A stretch of DNA of 64,000 bases from Streptomyces sp. Tue 6430. GTDB lineage: Bacteria; Actinomycetota; Actinomycetes; Streptomycetales; Streptomycetaceae. The notes below the pieces were generated by a model. The model was not told the origin of the DNA. It was given only the letters and a program-made list of their open reading frames with translations, and made no database searches. Both the position numbers and the translations under genes were made by a program. The stretch is taken from the NCBI GenBank assembly GCA_021568835.1, contig JAKGSH010000010.1:3224001-3288000 (forward strand). Reading direction: 5' to 3'. This document shows positions 18,071 to 28,847 of the stretch, piece by piece. Position 1 is the stretch's first letter. Each line of letters opens with the position of its first letter.

Positions 18071-19414
18071 GTGGCCGCTCCCTCCCACCGCCGGTCCCTC
18101 CGTTCGCGCCGTGCCCTCGTGTTCTCCGCCGCCGTCGTGGCCGCGGGTGTCGGCGCCGGCGCCTTCGTGATGAACGCCAACGCCGGGACCGTCGACCTGT
18201 ACCACCAGACGCTCGCCGCCAAGGACGGCTGGGCGTCGTCCGGTACGGGCACCACCGGTGGTGCGAAGGCCGACGCCGCCCACACCTTCACCGTCTCCAC
18301 CCGCGCCCAGCTCGTGAAGGCGCTCGGTTCCGCGACCGACACCACGCCCCGGATCATCAAGGTCAGCGGCACCATCGACGCCAACACCGACGCCTCCGGC
18401 AAGAAGCTGACCTGCGCCGACTACGCGGCCGGCACCGGCTACTCGCTGTCGTCCTACCTCAAGGCCTACGACCCGGCCACCTACGGCCGCTCCAAGCTGC
18501 CCTCCGGCACCCAGGAGAGCGCCCGGGCCGCCGCCCAGAAGAAGCAGGCGCTCAACGTCACCTTCAAGGTGCCGGCCAACACGACGATCGTGGGCGTCCC
18601 CGGCACGAAGGCGGGTCTGACCGGGGCCATGCTCCAGGTGCAGAACGTGGACAACGTCATCGTCCGCAACCTGGCCTTCGCCGCCACCGAGGACTGCTTC
18701 CCGCAGTGGGACCCGACCGACGGCTCCGACGGCAACTGGAACTCCAACTACGACTCGGTCACCCTGCGCGGGGCGACCCACGTGTGGGCGGACCACAACA
18801 CGTTCACCGACGCGCCGCACTTCGACAGCGCCAATCCGAAGTACTTCGGCCGCGAGTACCAGATCCACGACGGCGCCCTCGACATCACCAAGGGCTCCGA
18901 CCTGGTGACCGTCTCGCACAACCAGTTCACCAACCACGACAAGACGATGCTGATCGGCAGCAGCGACACCGACAGCGTGGGCAAGCTGCGCGTCTCCATC
19001 CACCACAACGTGTGGAAGGGCATCATGCAGCGCGCCCCGCTGGCCCGCATCGGCCAGATCCACATCTACAACAACCACTACGACGTCACGACCCTCAACG
19101 GCTACGCGCCGCAGTACAGCATCAACTCGCGCGCCAAGGCCCAGGTCGTCGCCGAGAACAACTACTGGACGCTCCCGTCCGGCGCGAAGGCCGCCAAGCT
19201 CCTCAGCGGCGACGGCACCGGCTCGATCAAGGGTTCCGGCAACCAGGTCAACGGCACGGTGACCGACCTCGTCGCCGCCTACAACGCCGCGTCCTCCAAG
19301 GACCTGAAGACCACGGTCAACTGGACCCCGACCCTGACGACGGGCCTGGAGACCTCGGCGAAGAACCTGCCGACGTCGCTGGCCACGACGACGGGCGCGG
19401 GCGTGCTCAAGTAG
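18071..19414 (+). CDS. Secreted pectate lyase (polysaccharide lyase family 1)
   Basis: 447-aa extracellular enzyme cleaving polygalacturonate by beta-elimination, a plant cell-wall degradation function. A twin-arginine-free signal peptide (RSLRSRRALVFSAAVVAAGVGAGAFV, cut near residue 39) is followed by the right-handed beta-helix of PL1. Family motifs: NVDNVIVRNLAF, ATHVWADHNTFTD, GALDITKGSDLVTVSHNQF, LRVSIHHNVWKGIMQRAPLAR (Arg catalytic region), IHIYNNHYD. GTG start at 18071, preceded by AAGGA. A hairpin terminator follows. It marks the left edge of the defence island. Confidence 0.93.
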   Translation: MAAPSHRRSLRSRRALVFSAAVVAAGVGAGAFVMNANAGTVDLYHQTLAAKDGWASSGTGTTGGAKADAAHTFTVSTRAQLVKALGSATDTTPRIIKVSGTIDANTDASGKKLTCADYAAGTGYSLSSYLKAYDPATYGRSKLPSGTQESARAAAQKKQALNVTFKVPANTTIVGVPGTKAGLTGAMLQVQNVDNVIVRNLAFAATEDCFPQWDPTDGSDGNWNSNYDSVTLRGATHVWADHNTFTDAPHFDSANPKYFGREYQIHDGALDITKGSDLVTVSHNQFTNHDKTMLIGSSDTDSVGKLRVSIHHNVWKGIMQRAPLARIGQIHIYNNHYDVTTLNGYAPQYSINSRAKAQVVAENNYWTLPSGAKAAKLLSGDGTGSIKGSGNQVNGTVTDLVAAYNAASSKDLKTTVNWTPTLTTGLETSAKNLPTSLATTTGAGVLK

Positions 19415-19426
19415 GGCACCCGAGAC

Positions 19427-19466
19427 ACGCGAGGGCCGGGAGACCACGAGCCCCCGGCCCTCGCGT
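19427..19466. terminator. Terminator between pectate lyase and drmC
   Basis: Perfect 14-bp stem (19427-19440 with 19453-19466), 12-nt loop, between convergent genes ending at 19414 and 19490; it can serve both. Confidence 0.8.
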
Positions 19467-19489
19467 ACCCATGCGGTTCGCGGGGTGGT

Positions 19490-20306
19490 TCAGGCGGGCC
19501 GCATGACCCCGTTCTCGGGGCCAGGAGCCAGCGGAAATGGTCCACGAGCGGTTCCACCAGGTGTGGATCACGTAGTACCACGCCGAGCTCGATGTTGTCG
19601 GACAGAGCCCGGTCGGTGAGGTTGGCGCTGCCCAGGAGCGCCGTGTGCCGGTCGGCCGCGATCAGCTTGGCGTGCAGGACGCCCGATGAGCCGGCCCGAT
19701 GCCAGACGTGCACATGGTCGGGAAGCGCGGTGAACGCCGCCGACGCCTGCGTCGATTCTTCCAGCAGGAGGTCCACGCGGACCCCTCGGTCGACGGCTCG
19801 TCCTATCTCCGTCACGACGTTCCGTGCGCCGTGGGCGGCGAAGCTGGCGATCAGCAGCGAGGTGCGCGCCGAGCGGATGACCTCCACGGCGACCCCACTG
19901 GTCAACCGCGCCGATGTGGACGCGCTCATCGGCCCGCTCACCGCAACCTGCGCGGGTGCGGGGCGGGGAACGACCGGGCAGTGGCGAGGGCGAGTGCCAG
20001 TCCCGCTCCGGTCATGCCCGGAGCCTCGACGCGCCAGACGCGGGTGATCTCCGACAGTTGCTGCGCCAGTCCTGCGGCGGACTGGGCCGTGATGAAGCGA
20101 CCCAACGAGGGGTCGTCCGGGCCGGCGACCGTACCGAGGAGCTGCTCCACGACGACGATGCGGTCCCTCGGCAGACGGTCGCAGAGCGCGGCCAAGAGCC
20201 GGGGCAGACGTGGGGAGGTGCCGCTGCGGGCCGCGGGCACGTCTGCCGTGCGGGCGTCGGACGGCCCGTCCGGTCCACTCGTCCCCTGGTCGCCCGGTCG
20301 GCTCAC
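19490..20306 (-). CDS. drmC: DISARM protein DrmC (phospholipase D-like)
   Basis: PLD-superfamily protein of DISARM, about 272 aa after correction. The N-terminal half (LPRLLAALCDRLPRDRIVVVEQLLGTV, FITAQSAAGLAQQLSEITRVW) is helical. The C-terminal half holds one HKD motif, HAKLIAADRHTALLGSANLTDRALSDNIELG (split for the family H-x-K-x4-D), plus a TSLLIASFAAHG strand-turn. DrmC is reported as dispensable for protection by some DISARM systems. Frame breaks near 19955 and 19510 are each repaired by one C in a coding-strand CCCC run, giving 273 whole codons and a normal ending. The GTG start overlaps the drmB stop (GTGA). Last gene of the drmA-drmB-drmC operon. Confidence 0.85.
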
Positions 20307-22161
20307 GGCCTGAACGCGCACTTGTCGTCCGCCAGTGTCTCCACCAGCAGAGCCCGGTCCAGGTAGTGGTTGCCCCGTTCGCAGGAGGTCTCGGCCGCGA
20401 AGAGGCAGGCGTGGCACGCCGCTCCGTGCAGCCGGCCGTGGACGCGCGGATCGTGCTCGGCGCACATCGGGTCGGAGCTGCACAGCCTGGCTTCCTCCAG
20501 AGCCTGGGCGATGGCCGGCCCGAGCCGGTCGCCGCGGCCGAGGGAGACGAGTCCGCCCAGGGTCCCCTCGCTGTCGGGGCGGCAGTGTAGAGCAGGATGC
20601 CGGACATGGGGTCGGCTCCGGAGCGTGCGTAGATGCGTTCCGCTATGCCGGAGGCTCCGTATCCGCATTCCAGGGCGAACTGGCGGATGAGGACGTGGGC
20701 CAGCGTGTGAAGGAGGACGTACCTGATACCGGGCCAGCGCGGCTCGATCCGGCGGGCCAGGCACCAGTCCCGATGTGCCGCCTTCAGGACGTCCTCACGG
20801 GCACGTACGGCGGGCTGCTGCTCCCACTGCGTGAGCTGTCGTTCCTTGAGCGCGAGGAACACGCCCTCGCCGCGCAGCTCCGCGCAGGGCACCCAGGTGG
20901 AGGGATTGCGGCTGAGCGGGGAGACCTTGCGGGTGCGCCCGTCGTCCTCCGGCAGCCACTCGGGGGCCTCTATGCGGGTGAAGCCGGTGAGGGCCGACAC
21001 CTCGCGGAGCCGGTGGACCAGGACGACGCTGTCGAGCCAGTCGGATGTGCCGTCGGGCACCCGCCGTTCACGGACGGTGGTGAAGTCCGGCAGCGAGTGG
21101 TCCTGCGGGTGGGTGAAGGCGCGCCATTCCGGCGTGATGAGGTCGAACTCCTCTTCCTCGTCGCTCTGATCACCCGCGGCCGTCTGTGCCTCCTTGGTGA
21201 CGGCGGCCCAGACGGCGTCCGCTCCGTACTGCTCCAACTCGGGCCAGCAGGCCTGCGTGGGCAGCAGCATCTTCGCGGCGTCCACGGGGACGGCGGCGAG
21301 CGGGGACAGCAGGCTCCAGTGTTCCCTGACCGCCTGGGTGAGCGGTTCCTCGGCGCGGGGGATGCTGAACACGCGCAGCTGGGAGGCGAACCAGCTGTTG
21401 GTGGCGCCCAGCACCATCGTGCGTGTCTGCTCCGGACATCCGCCAGGGGTGAAGGTGCCCAGGTGCGGGTGGTGGCCCCGGCAGGCGGGCAGGTTCCGCT
21501 CACCGGCCTGGCCGAGGGCGTCGGCCATGGAGCGGGGCGGCACCCCGCAGGTGCACCGCACGAAGACGTTGGCGGCTTCGCCCGTGGTACCGGACTCGGT
21601 CAGGCTGAGGGTGTTTCCCTCGCACGAGGACGCGCCGCGGTGGACGAAGTAGACCCAGGGGAAGTCGTCCATGTGCCCGTCCGGGCAGGCGACGAGGAAG
21701 CGGGCGGGCAGCGCGGTGGGCTGGCCCTTGCCGGCGCCGCCGCAGTTGACGTGGACGTACTTGGTCTTCTCGGGCCGGTAGGGGTTCGGCCGGAGCTGGA
21801 AGAGACCGCCCGACGCGGGGGCCAGCTGGTTGCAGCGTTCGCGTGAACAGCGCAGCCAGCGGGGGAACAGCCCGACCGGTACGCCGGTGCGGGTCCAGTC
21901 GCCGTACGGGTCCGCGGGGTTCTCCGGCAGGTGGGGCGGGGTGCGCAGGGCGGCGACCTGGCCGCCCAGCCGACGTCGGACGGCTGCCAGGAGACGGTCC
22001 TCGGTCAGCACCCTGGCACGCACGGGATCCCAGGAGTCGAGCCCCATCACCATGGTCGACAGATTGGGCAGGTCGGTGACGGCGCCGACACCGTAGGTGT
22101 GCAGAAGCTGGCTCGGGCGCAGCTCGCCCACACGGAGTGCTGCGGTGGTGGGGCCGGTCAT
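20303..22161 (-). CDS. drmB: DISARM protein DrmB (DUF1998 domain)
   Basis: About 619 aa. The signature opening LRPSQLLHTYGVGAVTDLPNLSTMVMGLDSW and the C-terminal DUF1998 zinc-containing part (GIRYVLLHTLAHVLIRQFALECGYGASGIAERIYA, then CSSDPMCAEHDP, CHACLFAAETSCERGN) identify DrmB. Several Cys pairs in the first half (RCSRERC, CPDGHMDDFPW) suggest more zinc sites. Known role: partner of the DrmA helicase in a DNA-sensing complex. ATG at 22161 overlaps the drmA stop (ATGA). One frame break near 20575 is repaired by a single C in a CCCC run, restoring 620 whole codons. Confidence 0.92.
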
Positions 22162-25100
22162 GTCGTCTCCATGGGATCCGAGGGATCCGCTTCGGTGGCC
22201 GGGGGGTTGCCGTCGGTCTGCTGCCGCGGCACGTAGGGCGGTTCCTCCTCGGGCTCGTGGCCCGCGGGATCGGTGAAGATCAGCCGGATGGGAGGCTCCA
22301 CCTCGCGCAGCGACGTCGGACAGGTCATGAGCCGCCAGGGGCCGCTGTCCGGTTCGAGGAGGAGCGGGGCGACATCGCCCTGGCGGCGGGCCGCGCGGTA
22401 ACCGAGGACCGCGCCCGGTGCCCTGCGCTTCTGCTCCCAGTAGTCGAGCCGTGCGTCGAGTCGGATGCGTACGTCGTCGACGGTGTGCTGGACGTCCGTG
22501 ACGTCCCTGGCGCGCAGTTCCAGGGACCGCACCGCGTGACTGACGACCTCGCCGCGGCGGTCGACCCACTGGGCGCCCCGGTTGGGGTTGTAGTCGGGTT
22601 TGAGGTTGCGCACCAGGGAGGCCAGGACGCCGGTGAGACCCCGGTCGACGGCACGGTCCGCGAAGGGTGTGACGGACAGTGCCTCGACGTGCTGGTAGAT
22701 GGTGGCGTGGAAGGACTCGAAGGTCTCGTAGTGCGAGAGGTCGCGCGGGCGGGCCCAGTTGAGGACGGTGAAGACGAGACCGGGGGCACGGCGCCCGACG
22801 CGGCTGGTGGCCTGGATGTACTCGGCTGTGGATTTGGGCTGGTTGTTGACGACCATGACACCGAGCCGGGAGACGTCCACACCGACGGCGATCATGTTGG
22901 TGGCGAGCAGGACGTCGATGGGCCGGGGCGAGCCCTTGGGCCGGCGGCCGAAGGTGATGTCGAGCTTGGCCAGGATGTCGGGGATGGCGTCGGATGCCAT
23001 GCGGCTGGTCAGCTCGGCCGGTTCACCGATCCGCCGTGCGGCGAGCCCCCGGCGGTCGGCCCTGGTGAGCCTGGCCGACACGTCGTCCTCCACGAGCCGT
23101 CGCATGCCGCCGAGGTCGCGCAGGCTGTTGAAGTAGCCGACGAGAGTCATGTAGGGGTCGGTCAGGTCGCTCGCGCCGTAGGTCTCGTAGAGGTGCTGGG
23201 CGGCGGCGAGCTGGGCGACGAACACTCTGATCGCGACCGACTTGGTCCGTACGCCCTGTGCGCAGATGCCCACGTAGCGGCGGCCGGGCGTGGTGGAGGT
23301 GTCCCGGCGGCGGGCGAAGAACGTGTCGTCGGCGCTCAGTCCGGACGGCGGGAAGACGGCTGTCCGGCGGGCGAACAGGTCGTGGATCTGCCGGTCGGCG
23401 CGGCGCACGGTGGCGGTCGAGGCGATGACCTTGGGGCGCACGGCACGGCCGTGTTCGGGCTCCCAGGTGGAGAGCCGGTCCACGGCGGTCTCGTACAGCC
23501 CGGTCAGGGAGCCGAGCGGGCCGGAGATGAGGTGCAGTTCGTCCTGGACGATCAGGTCCGGAGGGCGCACGCGCACGGCGTCGACGGTGGAGGCGGCCGG
23601 GTGGCCGTTCGCCGCGGGGTGACTTGAGGACTCCCATTCCGCGTCCACGGCGGCCGGCGTGACGTAGCCGTGCCGGGTGCAGCGCCGGGAGACCTGGCCG
23701 AACAGCGCCTGTGTCTCGCCCTTCCAGGGCAGCTGTGCGAACTTGTCGACGGTGGCGATGACGAGGCTGGGCGGGTGGCGGTAGATCTCCTCGTCCACGA
23801 CGAGGATCGGCAGCCCCCGTTCGTCCGGCGGCAGTCCGAAGGCGCCCACCCCGAAGGGGCACTCGTAGACGTCCGGGCAGGTGACGAACGTCCGGCGGAG
23901 GGTGGGCTCGACGGTGATGTCGCGGCCCGCCTCCATCTTCGTGCCGCACCAGGGACAGCTGGTGAGCTGGTGGGGCGAGCCCATCCGGCCGAAGCCGCCG
24001 AACCCCTTCTCCCGCTTGCGTTCCTTGACCCAGTCGGAGCACTGGTCGGTGGTGTTGGGGGTGACCCGGCCGCCGACCCACAGGCCGATGCGGAACGGGT
24101 TGCGGCCCCAGCGGTCGGGCTCCTCGCGACGGATCACCTCGCAGGCGCAGATCAGCGCGGTGGCGCGCTGGAACTGCTGGATGGTGAGCAGCCGCAGTGT
24201 GTAGCGCATGATCACGGCGACACCGTGTTCGGCGTCGAGCCCGCCGAGGTGGGGCTTGCGCCGCCGTATGGCGAGGGTGAACGCGGTCAGGCCGAGGTAG
24301 GCCTCGGTCTTGCCGCCACCGGTGGGGAACCACAGGAGGTCGGCCAGCGCGCTGCTGTCGTCGGCGCGTTCGGGGTGGGCGGGGTCGGCGAGCGAGGGCA
24401 GGTTGAGCAGCAGGAAGGCCAGCTGGAAGGGGCGCCAGCTGCGGTTCTTCGGCAGGTCGGCCGCCCGGACCGCTTCGTCGAGAGATGTCGAGGGGGAGCG
24501 CCGCCGGTCGCCCGCGGCGATGGTGTGGACCCGCTGGTGGGCCATGGCGCGGTTGGCGAACCGGAAGGCGTCGAGCGCGTCGGGGTCGTCCCGCAGCAGG
24601 TCGATGCCGGCCTGGATGCGGTCGGCGGCACGCCCGGCGAGGCGCATGTTCTCCTCGGCCTCCGCACGGTAGGCGTGGAGTCCGGCGGCCGGGTCGTCGA
24701 TCGACTGCTTCTGCCGTGCGATCCAGGAGCGGTAGCCGTCCACCAGCGGCAGCAGGGCGGCTCGCAGGGGGCGGCCTCCAGCCTGCTCAGCTCGTTCATG
24801 TCCAGCACGAGGTCGGTGAGTTCGGGCAGGTCCACGTCGCGTGCGTCGTTGCGCGGGTCCGGGACGTCGGTGTGCGGGACCTCGTACGAGGGTGTGGCCG
24901 TGGTGGAGAGCCGGACCGCGCGCCGGGGGTTCGCCGGGTCGGCCTCGGCGTGCACGCCGCTGCCGTGGCCCACGGCGAACTCGGGGTGGAACCGATAGGT
25001 CATGGCGAGGGCGCGCCGCTCGTCCTGGCCGCTGCCGGGCGGCTCGGCGCTGCGGCGCGGCAGGAAGGGCGCGGTGTCCGGGGCGCCCGCCACGGTCATC

Positions 25101-25779
25101 GACGTCTGGAACATCCAGTGGGTCGAACCGGGCTTGTTCTCCTGCCCGTTGACCAGGAAGAGGGACACCAGCCACGAGTCCTCGTGCAGACGGGCCCGGC
25201 CGCGCACCACGACGTTCGGGAAGTCGCGGACGTGGACCGGCTGGGCGGCCAGCCTGCCCTCCACCAGTTTCACGGTGACCTGCCCGCGCACGGCACCCGG
25301 TGGTAGACCCGCCTGGGGTTGCCCTCGATCTTCGAGTCCCCGCGCTCGTACCGCGCCCAGGCGCAGTCGACCGTCAGCTCCGGCACCTGACCGTCCACGC
25401 GGAAGGTCAGCCCCAGCGTCGAGGGGTGCAGACTCGGCATGGTGGGCGCGGACGGGTCGGGGTCCCCGGCCTCCGGTTCCTGCTCGGGCGTCATGCCCGG
25501 CTCGTCGAGGGTCTCGGGCGCGACCACCTTCCCGACGGTCCGCAGCGGCGCACCCTCCTCGTCCCGCACCCCGCCGGGGGCCAGCCGCCCGATGATGTAG
25601 TGGTCCAGCGGATTCCCCGCCAGTTCCTCCGGCTCGTCCCCGGTGGGTCCCAGGAGGTCGCGCACGACCAGCTCGGCGAGCCGGTCGCGCAGTTGCTGCG
25701 GGGTGGGCGCGGACAGCACCGCCCCACCGGAGGCGTGGCCGGGCTCGGAATCCGGGCCGGCGAGAGGTTGCTGGGTCAC
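22158..25779 (-). CDS. drmA: DISARM helicase DrmA
   Basis: Superfamily 2 helicase of about 1207 aa, the core DISARM motor that with DrmB recognises unmodified or 5'-ended invading DNA. Walker A is WFPTGGGKTEAYLGL (near residue 488), Walker B is VQDELHLISG (near 745), and motif VI is YIQATSRVGRR (near 993). A CPWCG zinc-like pair lies between. GTG start at 25779 gives VTQQPLAGPD and a TPQQLRDRLAELVVRDLLGPTG opening typical of DrmA. Two frame breaks, near 25290 and 24775, are each repaired by one G or C, giving 1208 whole codons. First gene of the drmA-drmB-drmC operon; divergent from the DUF4365 gene. Confidence 0.93.
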
Positions 25780-26019
25780 GGGGCCAGATTAGGGGCGGTC
25801 ACCGACAACGGGCACGGACTTCCGTGCGGAACCCGATCAGCCGCTTCACCCGGCGGCGGTTCCGCGCCGTCCGACGGGCGGCTTTCGGCCGGATTCCGAT
25901 CAAGCCCTTTGGTCGATCGTGTGACCTTCGTTACGGTGCGTGGCCTGAAGGGTACGAAACGCGTGCGGAAAACCGGGGCACGGAGCGCTGCGCGGGGGAC
26001 GAAGGACGAGCGGGGGCGC

Positions 26020-26673
26020 ATGACGGACAGCGGTACCGGCGGTATCCCGCACCAGCCGTCGAGCGGCCTGCCGTCCGCTAAGTCCTGGTCGGGAGGGTAC
26101 GGCGTTCCACTGACCGGCCCCGGGCGTGTGCCGAAGTGGGTGATGGGATCTCCGGACTTCGGAGACAACAGCCACCGGGGCGTGTTCGGCGAGGAGTTCA
26201 TCCGCATGCTCGCCACGGCGGCCAACCTGGACGTGACCCGCAAGGAGCGGGACCGGGTGGGCGTCGACTGGCAGTTGGGATACGCGGGGCGGAGAGGCAC
26301 GCGCCGCTATCCGGCCATCGAGGCGCAGGTCAAGTGCACGTCGTCCCCGGACGTCCGCGAGGACCACATCCGCTATCCGCTCAAGGTCAAGAACTTCAAC
26401 CAACTGGCCGGCTCGGACTACGAGATGCCCCGTTTCCTCTTCCTCGTCCTGGCGCCGGCCGACCCCCTCGCGTGGTCGCACGCCACCGAGGACCGCCTGC
26501 GTCTGAGCCACGCCGCCTACTGGCTGTGCCTGCACGACCAGGAGCCGCTCCCCCTGGACAACCGCTCGGCGGCGGGCACGCGCACTGTGTACGTTCCGCG
26601 TGCCAACCTGCTGACCGTCGACTCCCTGCACGACTTGTTCGCCGAGGACTACCGGGACCTGGTGGCGCTATGA
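26020..26673 (+). CDS. DUF4365 protein, PD-(D/E)XK nuclease-like
   Basis: 217 aa. The body matches DUF4365: NSHRGVFGEEFIRMLATAANLDVTR, then DRVGVDWQL...YPAIEAQVKCTSS and IRYPLKVKNFNQLAG. The Asp of GVDWQL and the E-x-Q-x-K run (EAQVK) are placed as in restriction-endonuclease folds, so a nuclease role is inferred, not shown. It lies inside the DISARM locus, divergent from drmA (gap about 240 bp), and its stop overlaps the start of the next gene (ATGA), making a two-gene operon. ATG at 26020; an upstream ATG is not available in frame. It may be an effector of a separate small defence system. Confidence 0.75.
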   Translation: MTDSGTGGIPHQPSSGLPSAKSWSGGYGVPLTGPGRVPKWVMGSPDFGDNSHRGVFGEEFIRMLATAANLDVTRKERDRVGVDWQLGYAGRRGTRRYPAIEAQVKCTSSPDVREDHIRYPLKVKNFNQLAGSDYEMPRFLFLVLAPADPLAWSHATEDRLRLSHAAYWLCLHDQEPLPLDNRSAAGTRTVYVPRANLLTVDSLHDLFAEDYRDLVAL

Positions 26674-27866
26674 CCGCGATCACGGACGCCGAGTTCGAGG
26701 AGGCTGCGGCCCTCGCTCCCGAAGTCGTGCGGCGCTATCTGAGCGGCAAGGGGTGGAACGCGGAACGCGACCTGTCCGGTGCCGAGCTGTGGGAGTGGAG
26801 GCCGCCGAACGAGCCAGGACTGCCGTACGAACTGCTGGTGCCGGTGACCCGCCGCCGTGACTATGCGGGCCGGGTCGCCGACATCCTGGAGACCCTCGCG
26901 GTCGTCGAGGCGCGCCGTCCGGGCGACATCCTGCGGGAGATGCGGTTACCCCCGGTGGACTGGCAGTTCCTCCGGCTCGTCCCGCCCGGCCCCTCCGGTA
27001 CGGCTCCCCTCCTGGACCTGGTGTCGGCGCTGAGCGGCCTGAAGGACCTGCACACGGCGGCGGCGTCCTCCGCCCACCACCCCCAGGCCGTGCAGCCCGG
27101 GCGGAAGCCGCAGCTGGTGAAGGACCACGTGGCGGCGGTACGGCTGGACCAGACCCGTGTCGGCAGCTACGTCATCGCCGCACACATTCCGCTGCCGGAG
27201 GGCCCGTACGGCGGTTACGACCGGACGGGGCAGAGGTCACTCTTCGACGAGGCCGCACCGGCCGGGCGCAGCCTGCTTCACCACCAGCCGTCCGAGCCCT
27301 TCGCCCGCAGGATCTCCCGGATGCTGTACGCGGGTGTGGCTTGCGCGCGTGCGGCGGCGGAGGAGACGCTCGCCGACGACTCCGTGCCCCGCGTCGAGCA
27401 CATGTCGGGCGCCGGTCTTTCCGCCAACCTCTGCGAGGCCCTGGTGAGGATCGCCGGCGAGGAGCGCCGTGACTTCTCGCTGTCCTTCGCCTGGTCGTCC
27501 GAGATGCCGATGGAGCAGCCCTCGCCACCGGTCGCGATCTCCCGCCGGCACGTCGAGGCGCTGGACGCGGTGGCGAAGGATCTGCGGGAGCGGCTGGGCC
27601 GGGAGGAGGGGGCGGTCCTGAACGGTGTGGTGACCAAGCTGCACCGGGACGTGCACCCTCGTGAGGCGACGATCTACGGTTCCTTCCTCCACGAGGACGC
27701 CCTGCGCCAGCGGAGGGTCCGGGTGGAGCTGCGGGCGGAGGACATCGACAGGGCCGCCGACGCCTGGCGGGCCGGGTTGGAAGTAGCGGTGGCGGGCGAT
27801 CTGGAGCCGCGTGGTACGGGCGTTCGGATGCGGCGGGTGACGATGTTCGTGGTGCGGCCGGAGTAG
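26670..27866 (+). CDS. Unknown partner of the DUF4365 gene (398 aa, TTA codon)
   Basis: Unrecognised 398-aa soluble protein. The N-terminal ~90 residues (ALAPEVVRRYLSGKGWNAERDLSGAELWEWRPP...YELLVPVTRRRDYAGRVADILETLAVVEAR) have a pattern I associate with small domains found beside nuclease-like genes. The rest is mixed alpha/beta with SLLHHQPSEPFARRISRMLYAGV and a C-terminal beta-rich end (REATIYGSFLHEDALRQRRVRVELRAEDIDRAADAWRAG). It overlaps the DUF4365 stop by ATGA, so the two are co-translated. Codon 26946-26948 is TTA, read in Streptomyces by the developmentally controlled bldA tRNA. No function should be assigned; linkage suggests defence. Confidence 0.75.
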   Translation: MTAITDAEFEEAAALAPEVVRRYLSGKGWNAERDLSGAELWEWRPPNEPGLPYELLVPVTRRRDYAGRVADILETLAVVEARRPGDILREMRLPPVDWQFLRLVPPGPSGTAPLLDLVSALSGLKDLHTAAASSAHHPQAVQPGRKPQLVKDHVAAVRLDQTRVGSYVIAAHIPLPEGPYGGYDRTGQRSLFDEAAPAGRSLLHHQPSEPFARRISRMLYAGVACARAAAEETLADDSVPRVEHMSGAGLSANLCEALVRIAGEERRDFSLSFAWSSEMPMEQPSPPVAISRRHVEALDAVAKDLRERLGREEGAVLNGVVTKLHRDVHPREATIYGSFLHEDALRQRRVRVELRAEDIDRAADAWRAGLEVAVAGDLEPRGTGVRMRRVTMFVVRPE

Positions 27867-27870
27867 GGAG

Positions 27871-27906
27871 CCCTGCCGGGCCGTTGTGGGCGGCGGCCCG
27901 GCAGGG
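27871..27906. terminator. Bidirectional terminator inside the defence island
   Basis: Perfect 13-bp stem (27871-27883 with 27894-27906) and 10-nt loop, placed 4 bp after the plus-strand stop at 27866 and 9 bp before the minus-strand stop at 27916. Confidence 0.85.
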
Positions 27907-27915
27907 GGAGCGAGC

Positions 27916-28847
27916 CTAGGGTCCGAGCGGCAGCGATGTCTGTTCGGCGGCCGGTCCGAGATACGTGTACTCCGTGGATCGGGCGATGCCCAGGGAATCC
28001 AGTTGCTGGCGGAATCGGACCCGGAAGTGGACGTTGTCACCGAGGCCGGGGCGCATGCGCAGCAGCTCCTCGGGCTCCTCGAAACGGACGTCGTAGGCGG
28101 GAGCGTTCTTGGCCGTGCCCGTCTTCACCTTCACCAGGCCGCTTTCCCGCAGCTCCGTGATGCGACCGGAGATGATGATCTCCTGATCGCGGTCCTTTGT
28201 CTCCCGGAGCCGTCTCACGTAACTCCTGCCCCGCTCGGTCAATCGTGCGCGACGCATGCGGCCATCGGCGTCGTACCAGGTCACCCCAGATCCAGCGCGT
28301 AACGGCTCAACGCCCTGGACACGGAGTCGACCGCGTCGAAGAGCCGTGCCCATTCGCGGACGTCACGCTCCGACTCCAGGGCGTCGAGCAGCGTGGTGAG
28401 GGTGCCGAGGCCCGTGGAAGCTGCGGATGTGGTGGGGGCGTCCAGAGTGTCGGATCCGGCGGTGTCGGTGGGGGCGGCGACCGGACGGGCGTGCACCACG
28501 GTGCTGCCCACCGAGATCCCGGTGAGTTCCAGCTGGACCGGAGTGCCCGCGGCGACCGAGACCATGTGCTCGACGGGCTGCAGCAGCGCGTCGCCCCACT
28601 GGAAGCGGAGAGCACTGCCGTCGGTGTCCGGTCCGGTCAGCCTGAGCTGCAGTTCCTCGTCGAGCCGGGCGTGCGGGGCGTATTCCCGCGCCGCCGCCAG
28701 CCGGCTCGCACGGTGTTCCGCCTCGATCTCCTCGTCGTCCCGGTCCTCGGTCCCCAACTGATCAAGGAGGCGTGCGGAGCGGTCGGCCTCGGCCGGGTCG
28801 TCCCGAAGGAGTGCGCGCCTGTGCTCGCGCCAGCTGTCGCCGGTCAC
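27916..28847 (-). CDS. Unknown protein paired with DUF6932 (about 310 aa)
   Basis: No family recognised. After adding one G at the GGGG run near 28287, the frames ...ALSRYALDLG and VTWYDADGRMRRARLTERG join and the gene has 311 whole codons. The N-terminal part is charged and helical (WREHRRALLRDDPAEADRSARLLDQLG). The middle contains FQWGDALLQPVEHMVSVAAGTPVQLELTGISVG, a beta-rich stretch that may be a small ligand or adaptor fold. The end is GRITELRESGLVKVKT...NVHFRVRFRQQLDSLG. GTG start at 28847 overlaps the stop of the DUF6932 gene (GTGA), so the pair is translationally coupled. Function unknown; it sits within the DISARM locus. Confidence 0.65.

Noticed and set aside
28281..28302. Apparent stop of a shorter gene at the GGGG run
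   Set aside because: One added base joins two clearly coding halves and removes the stop, in line with the other homopolymer errors.
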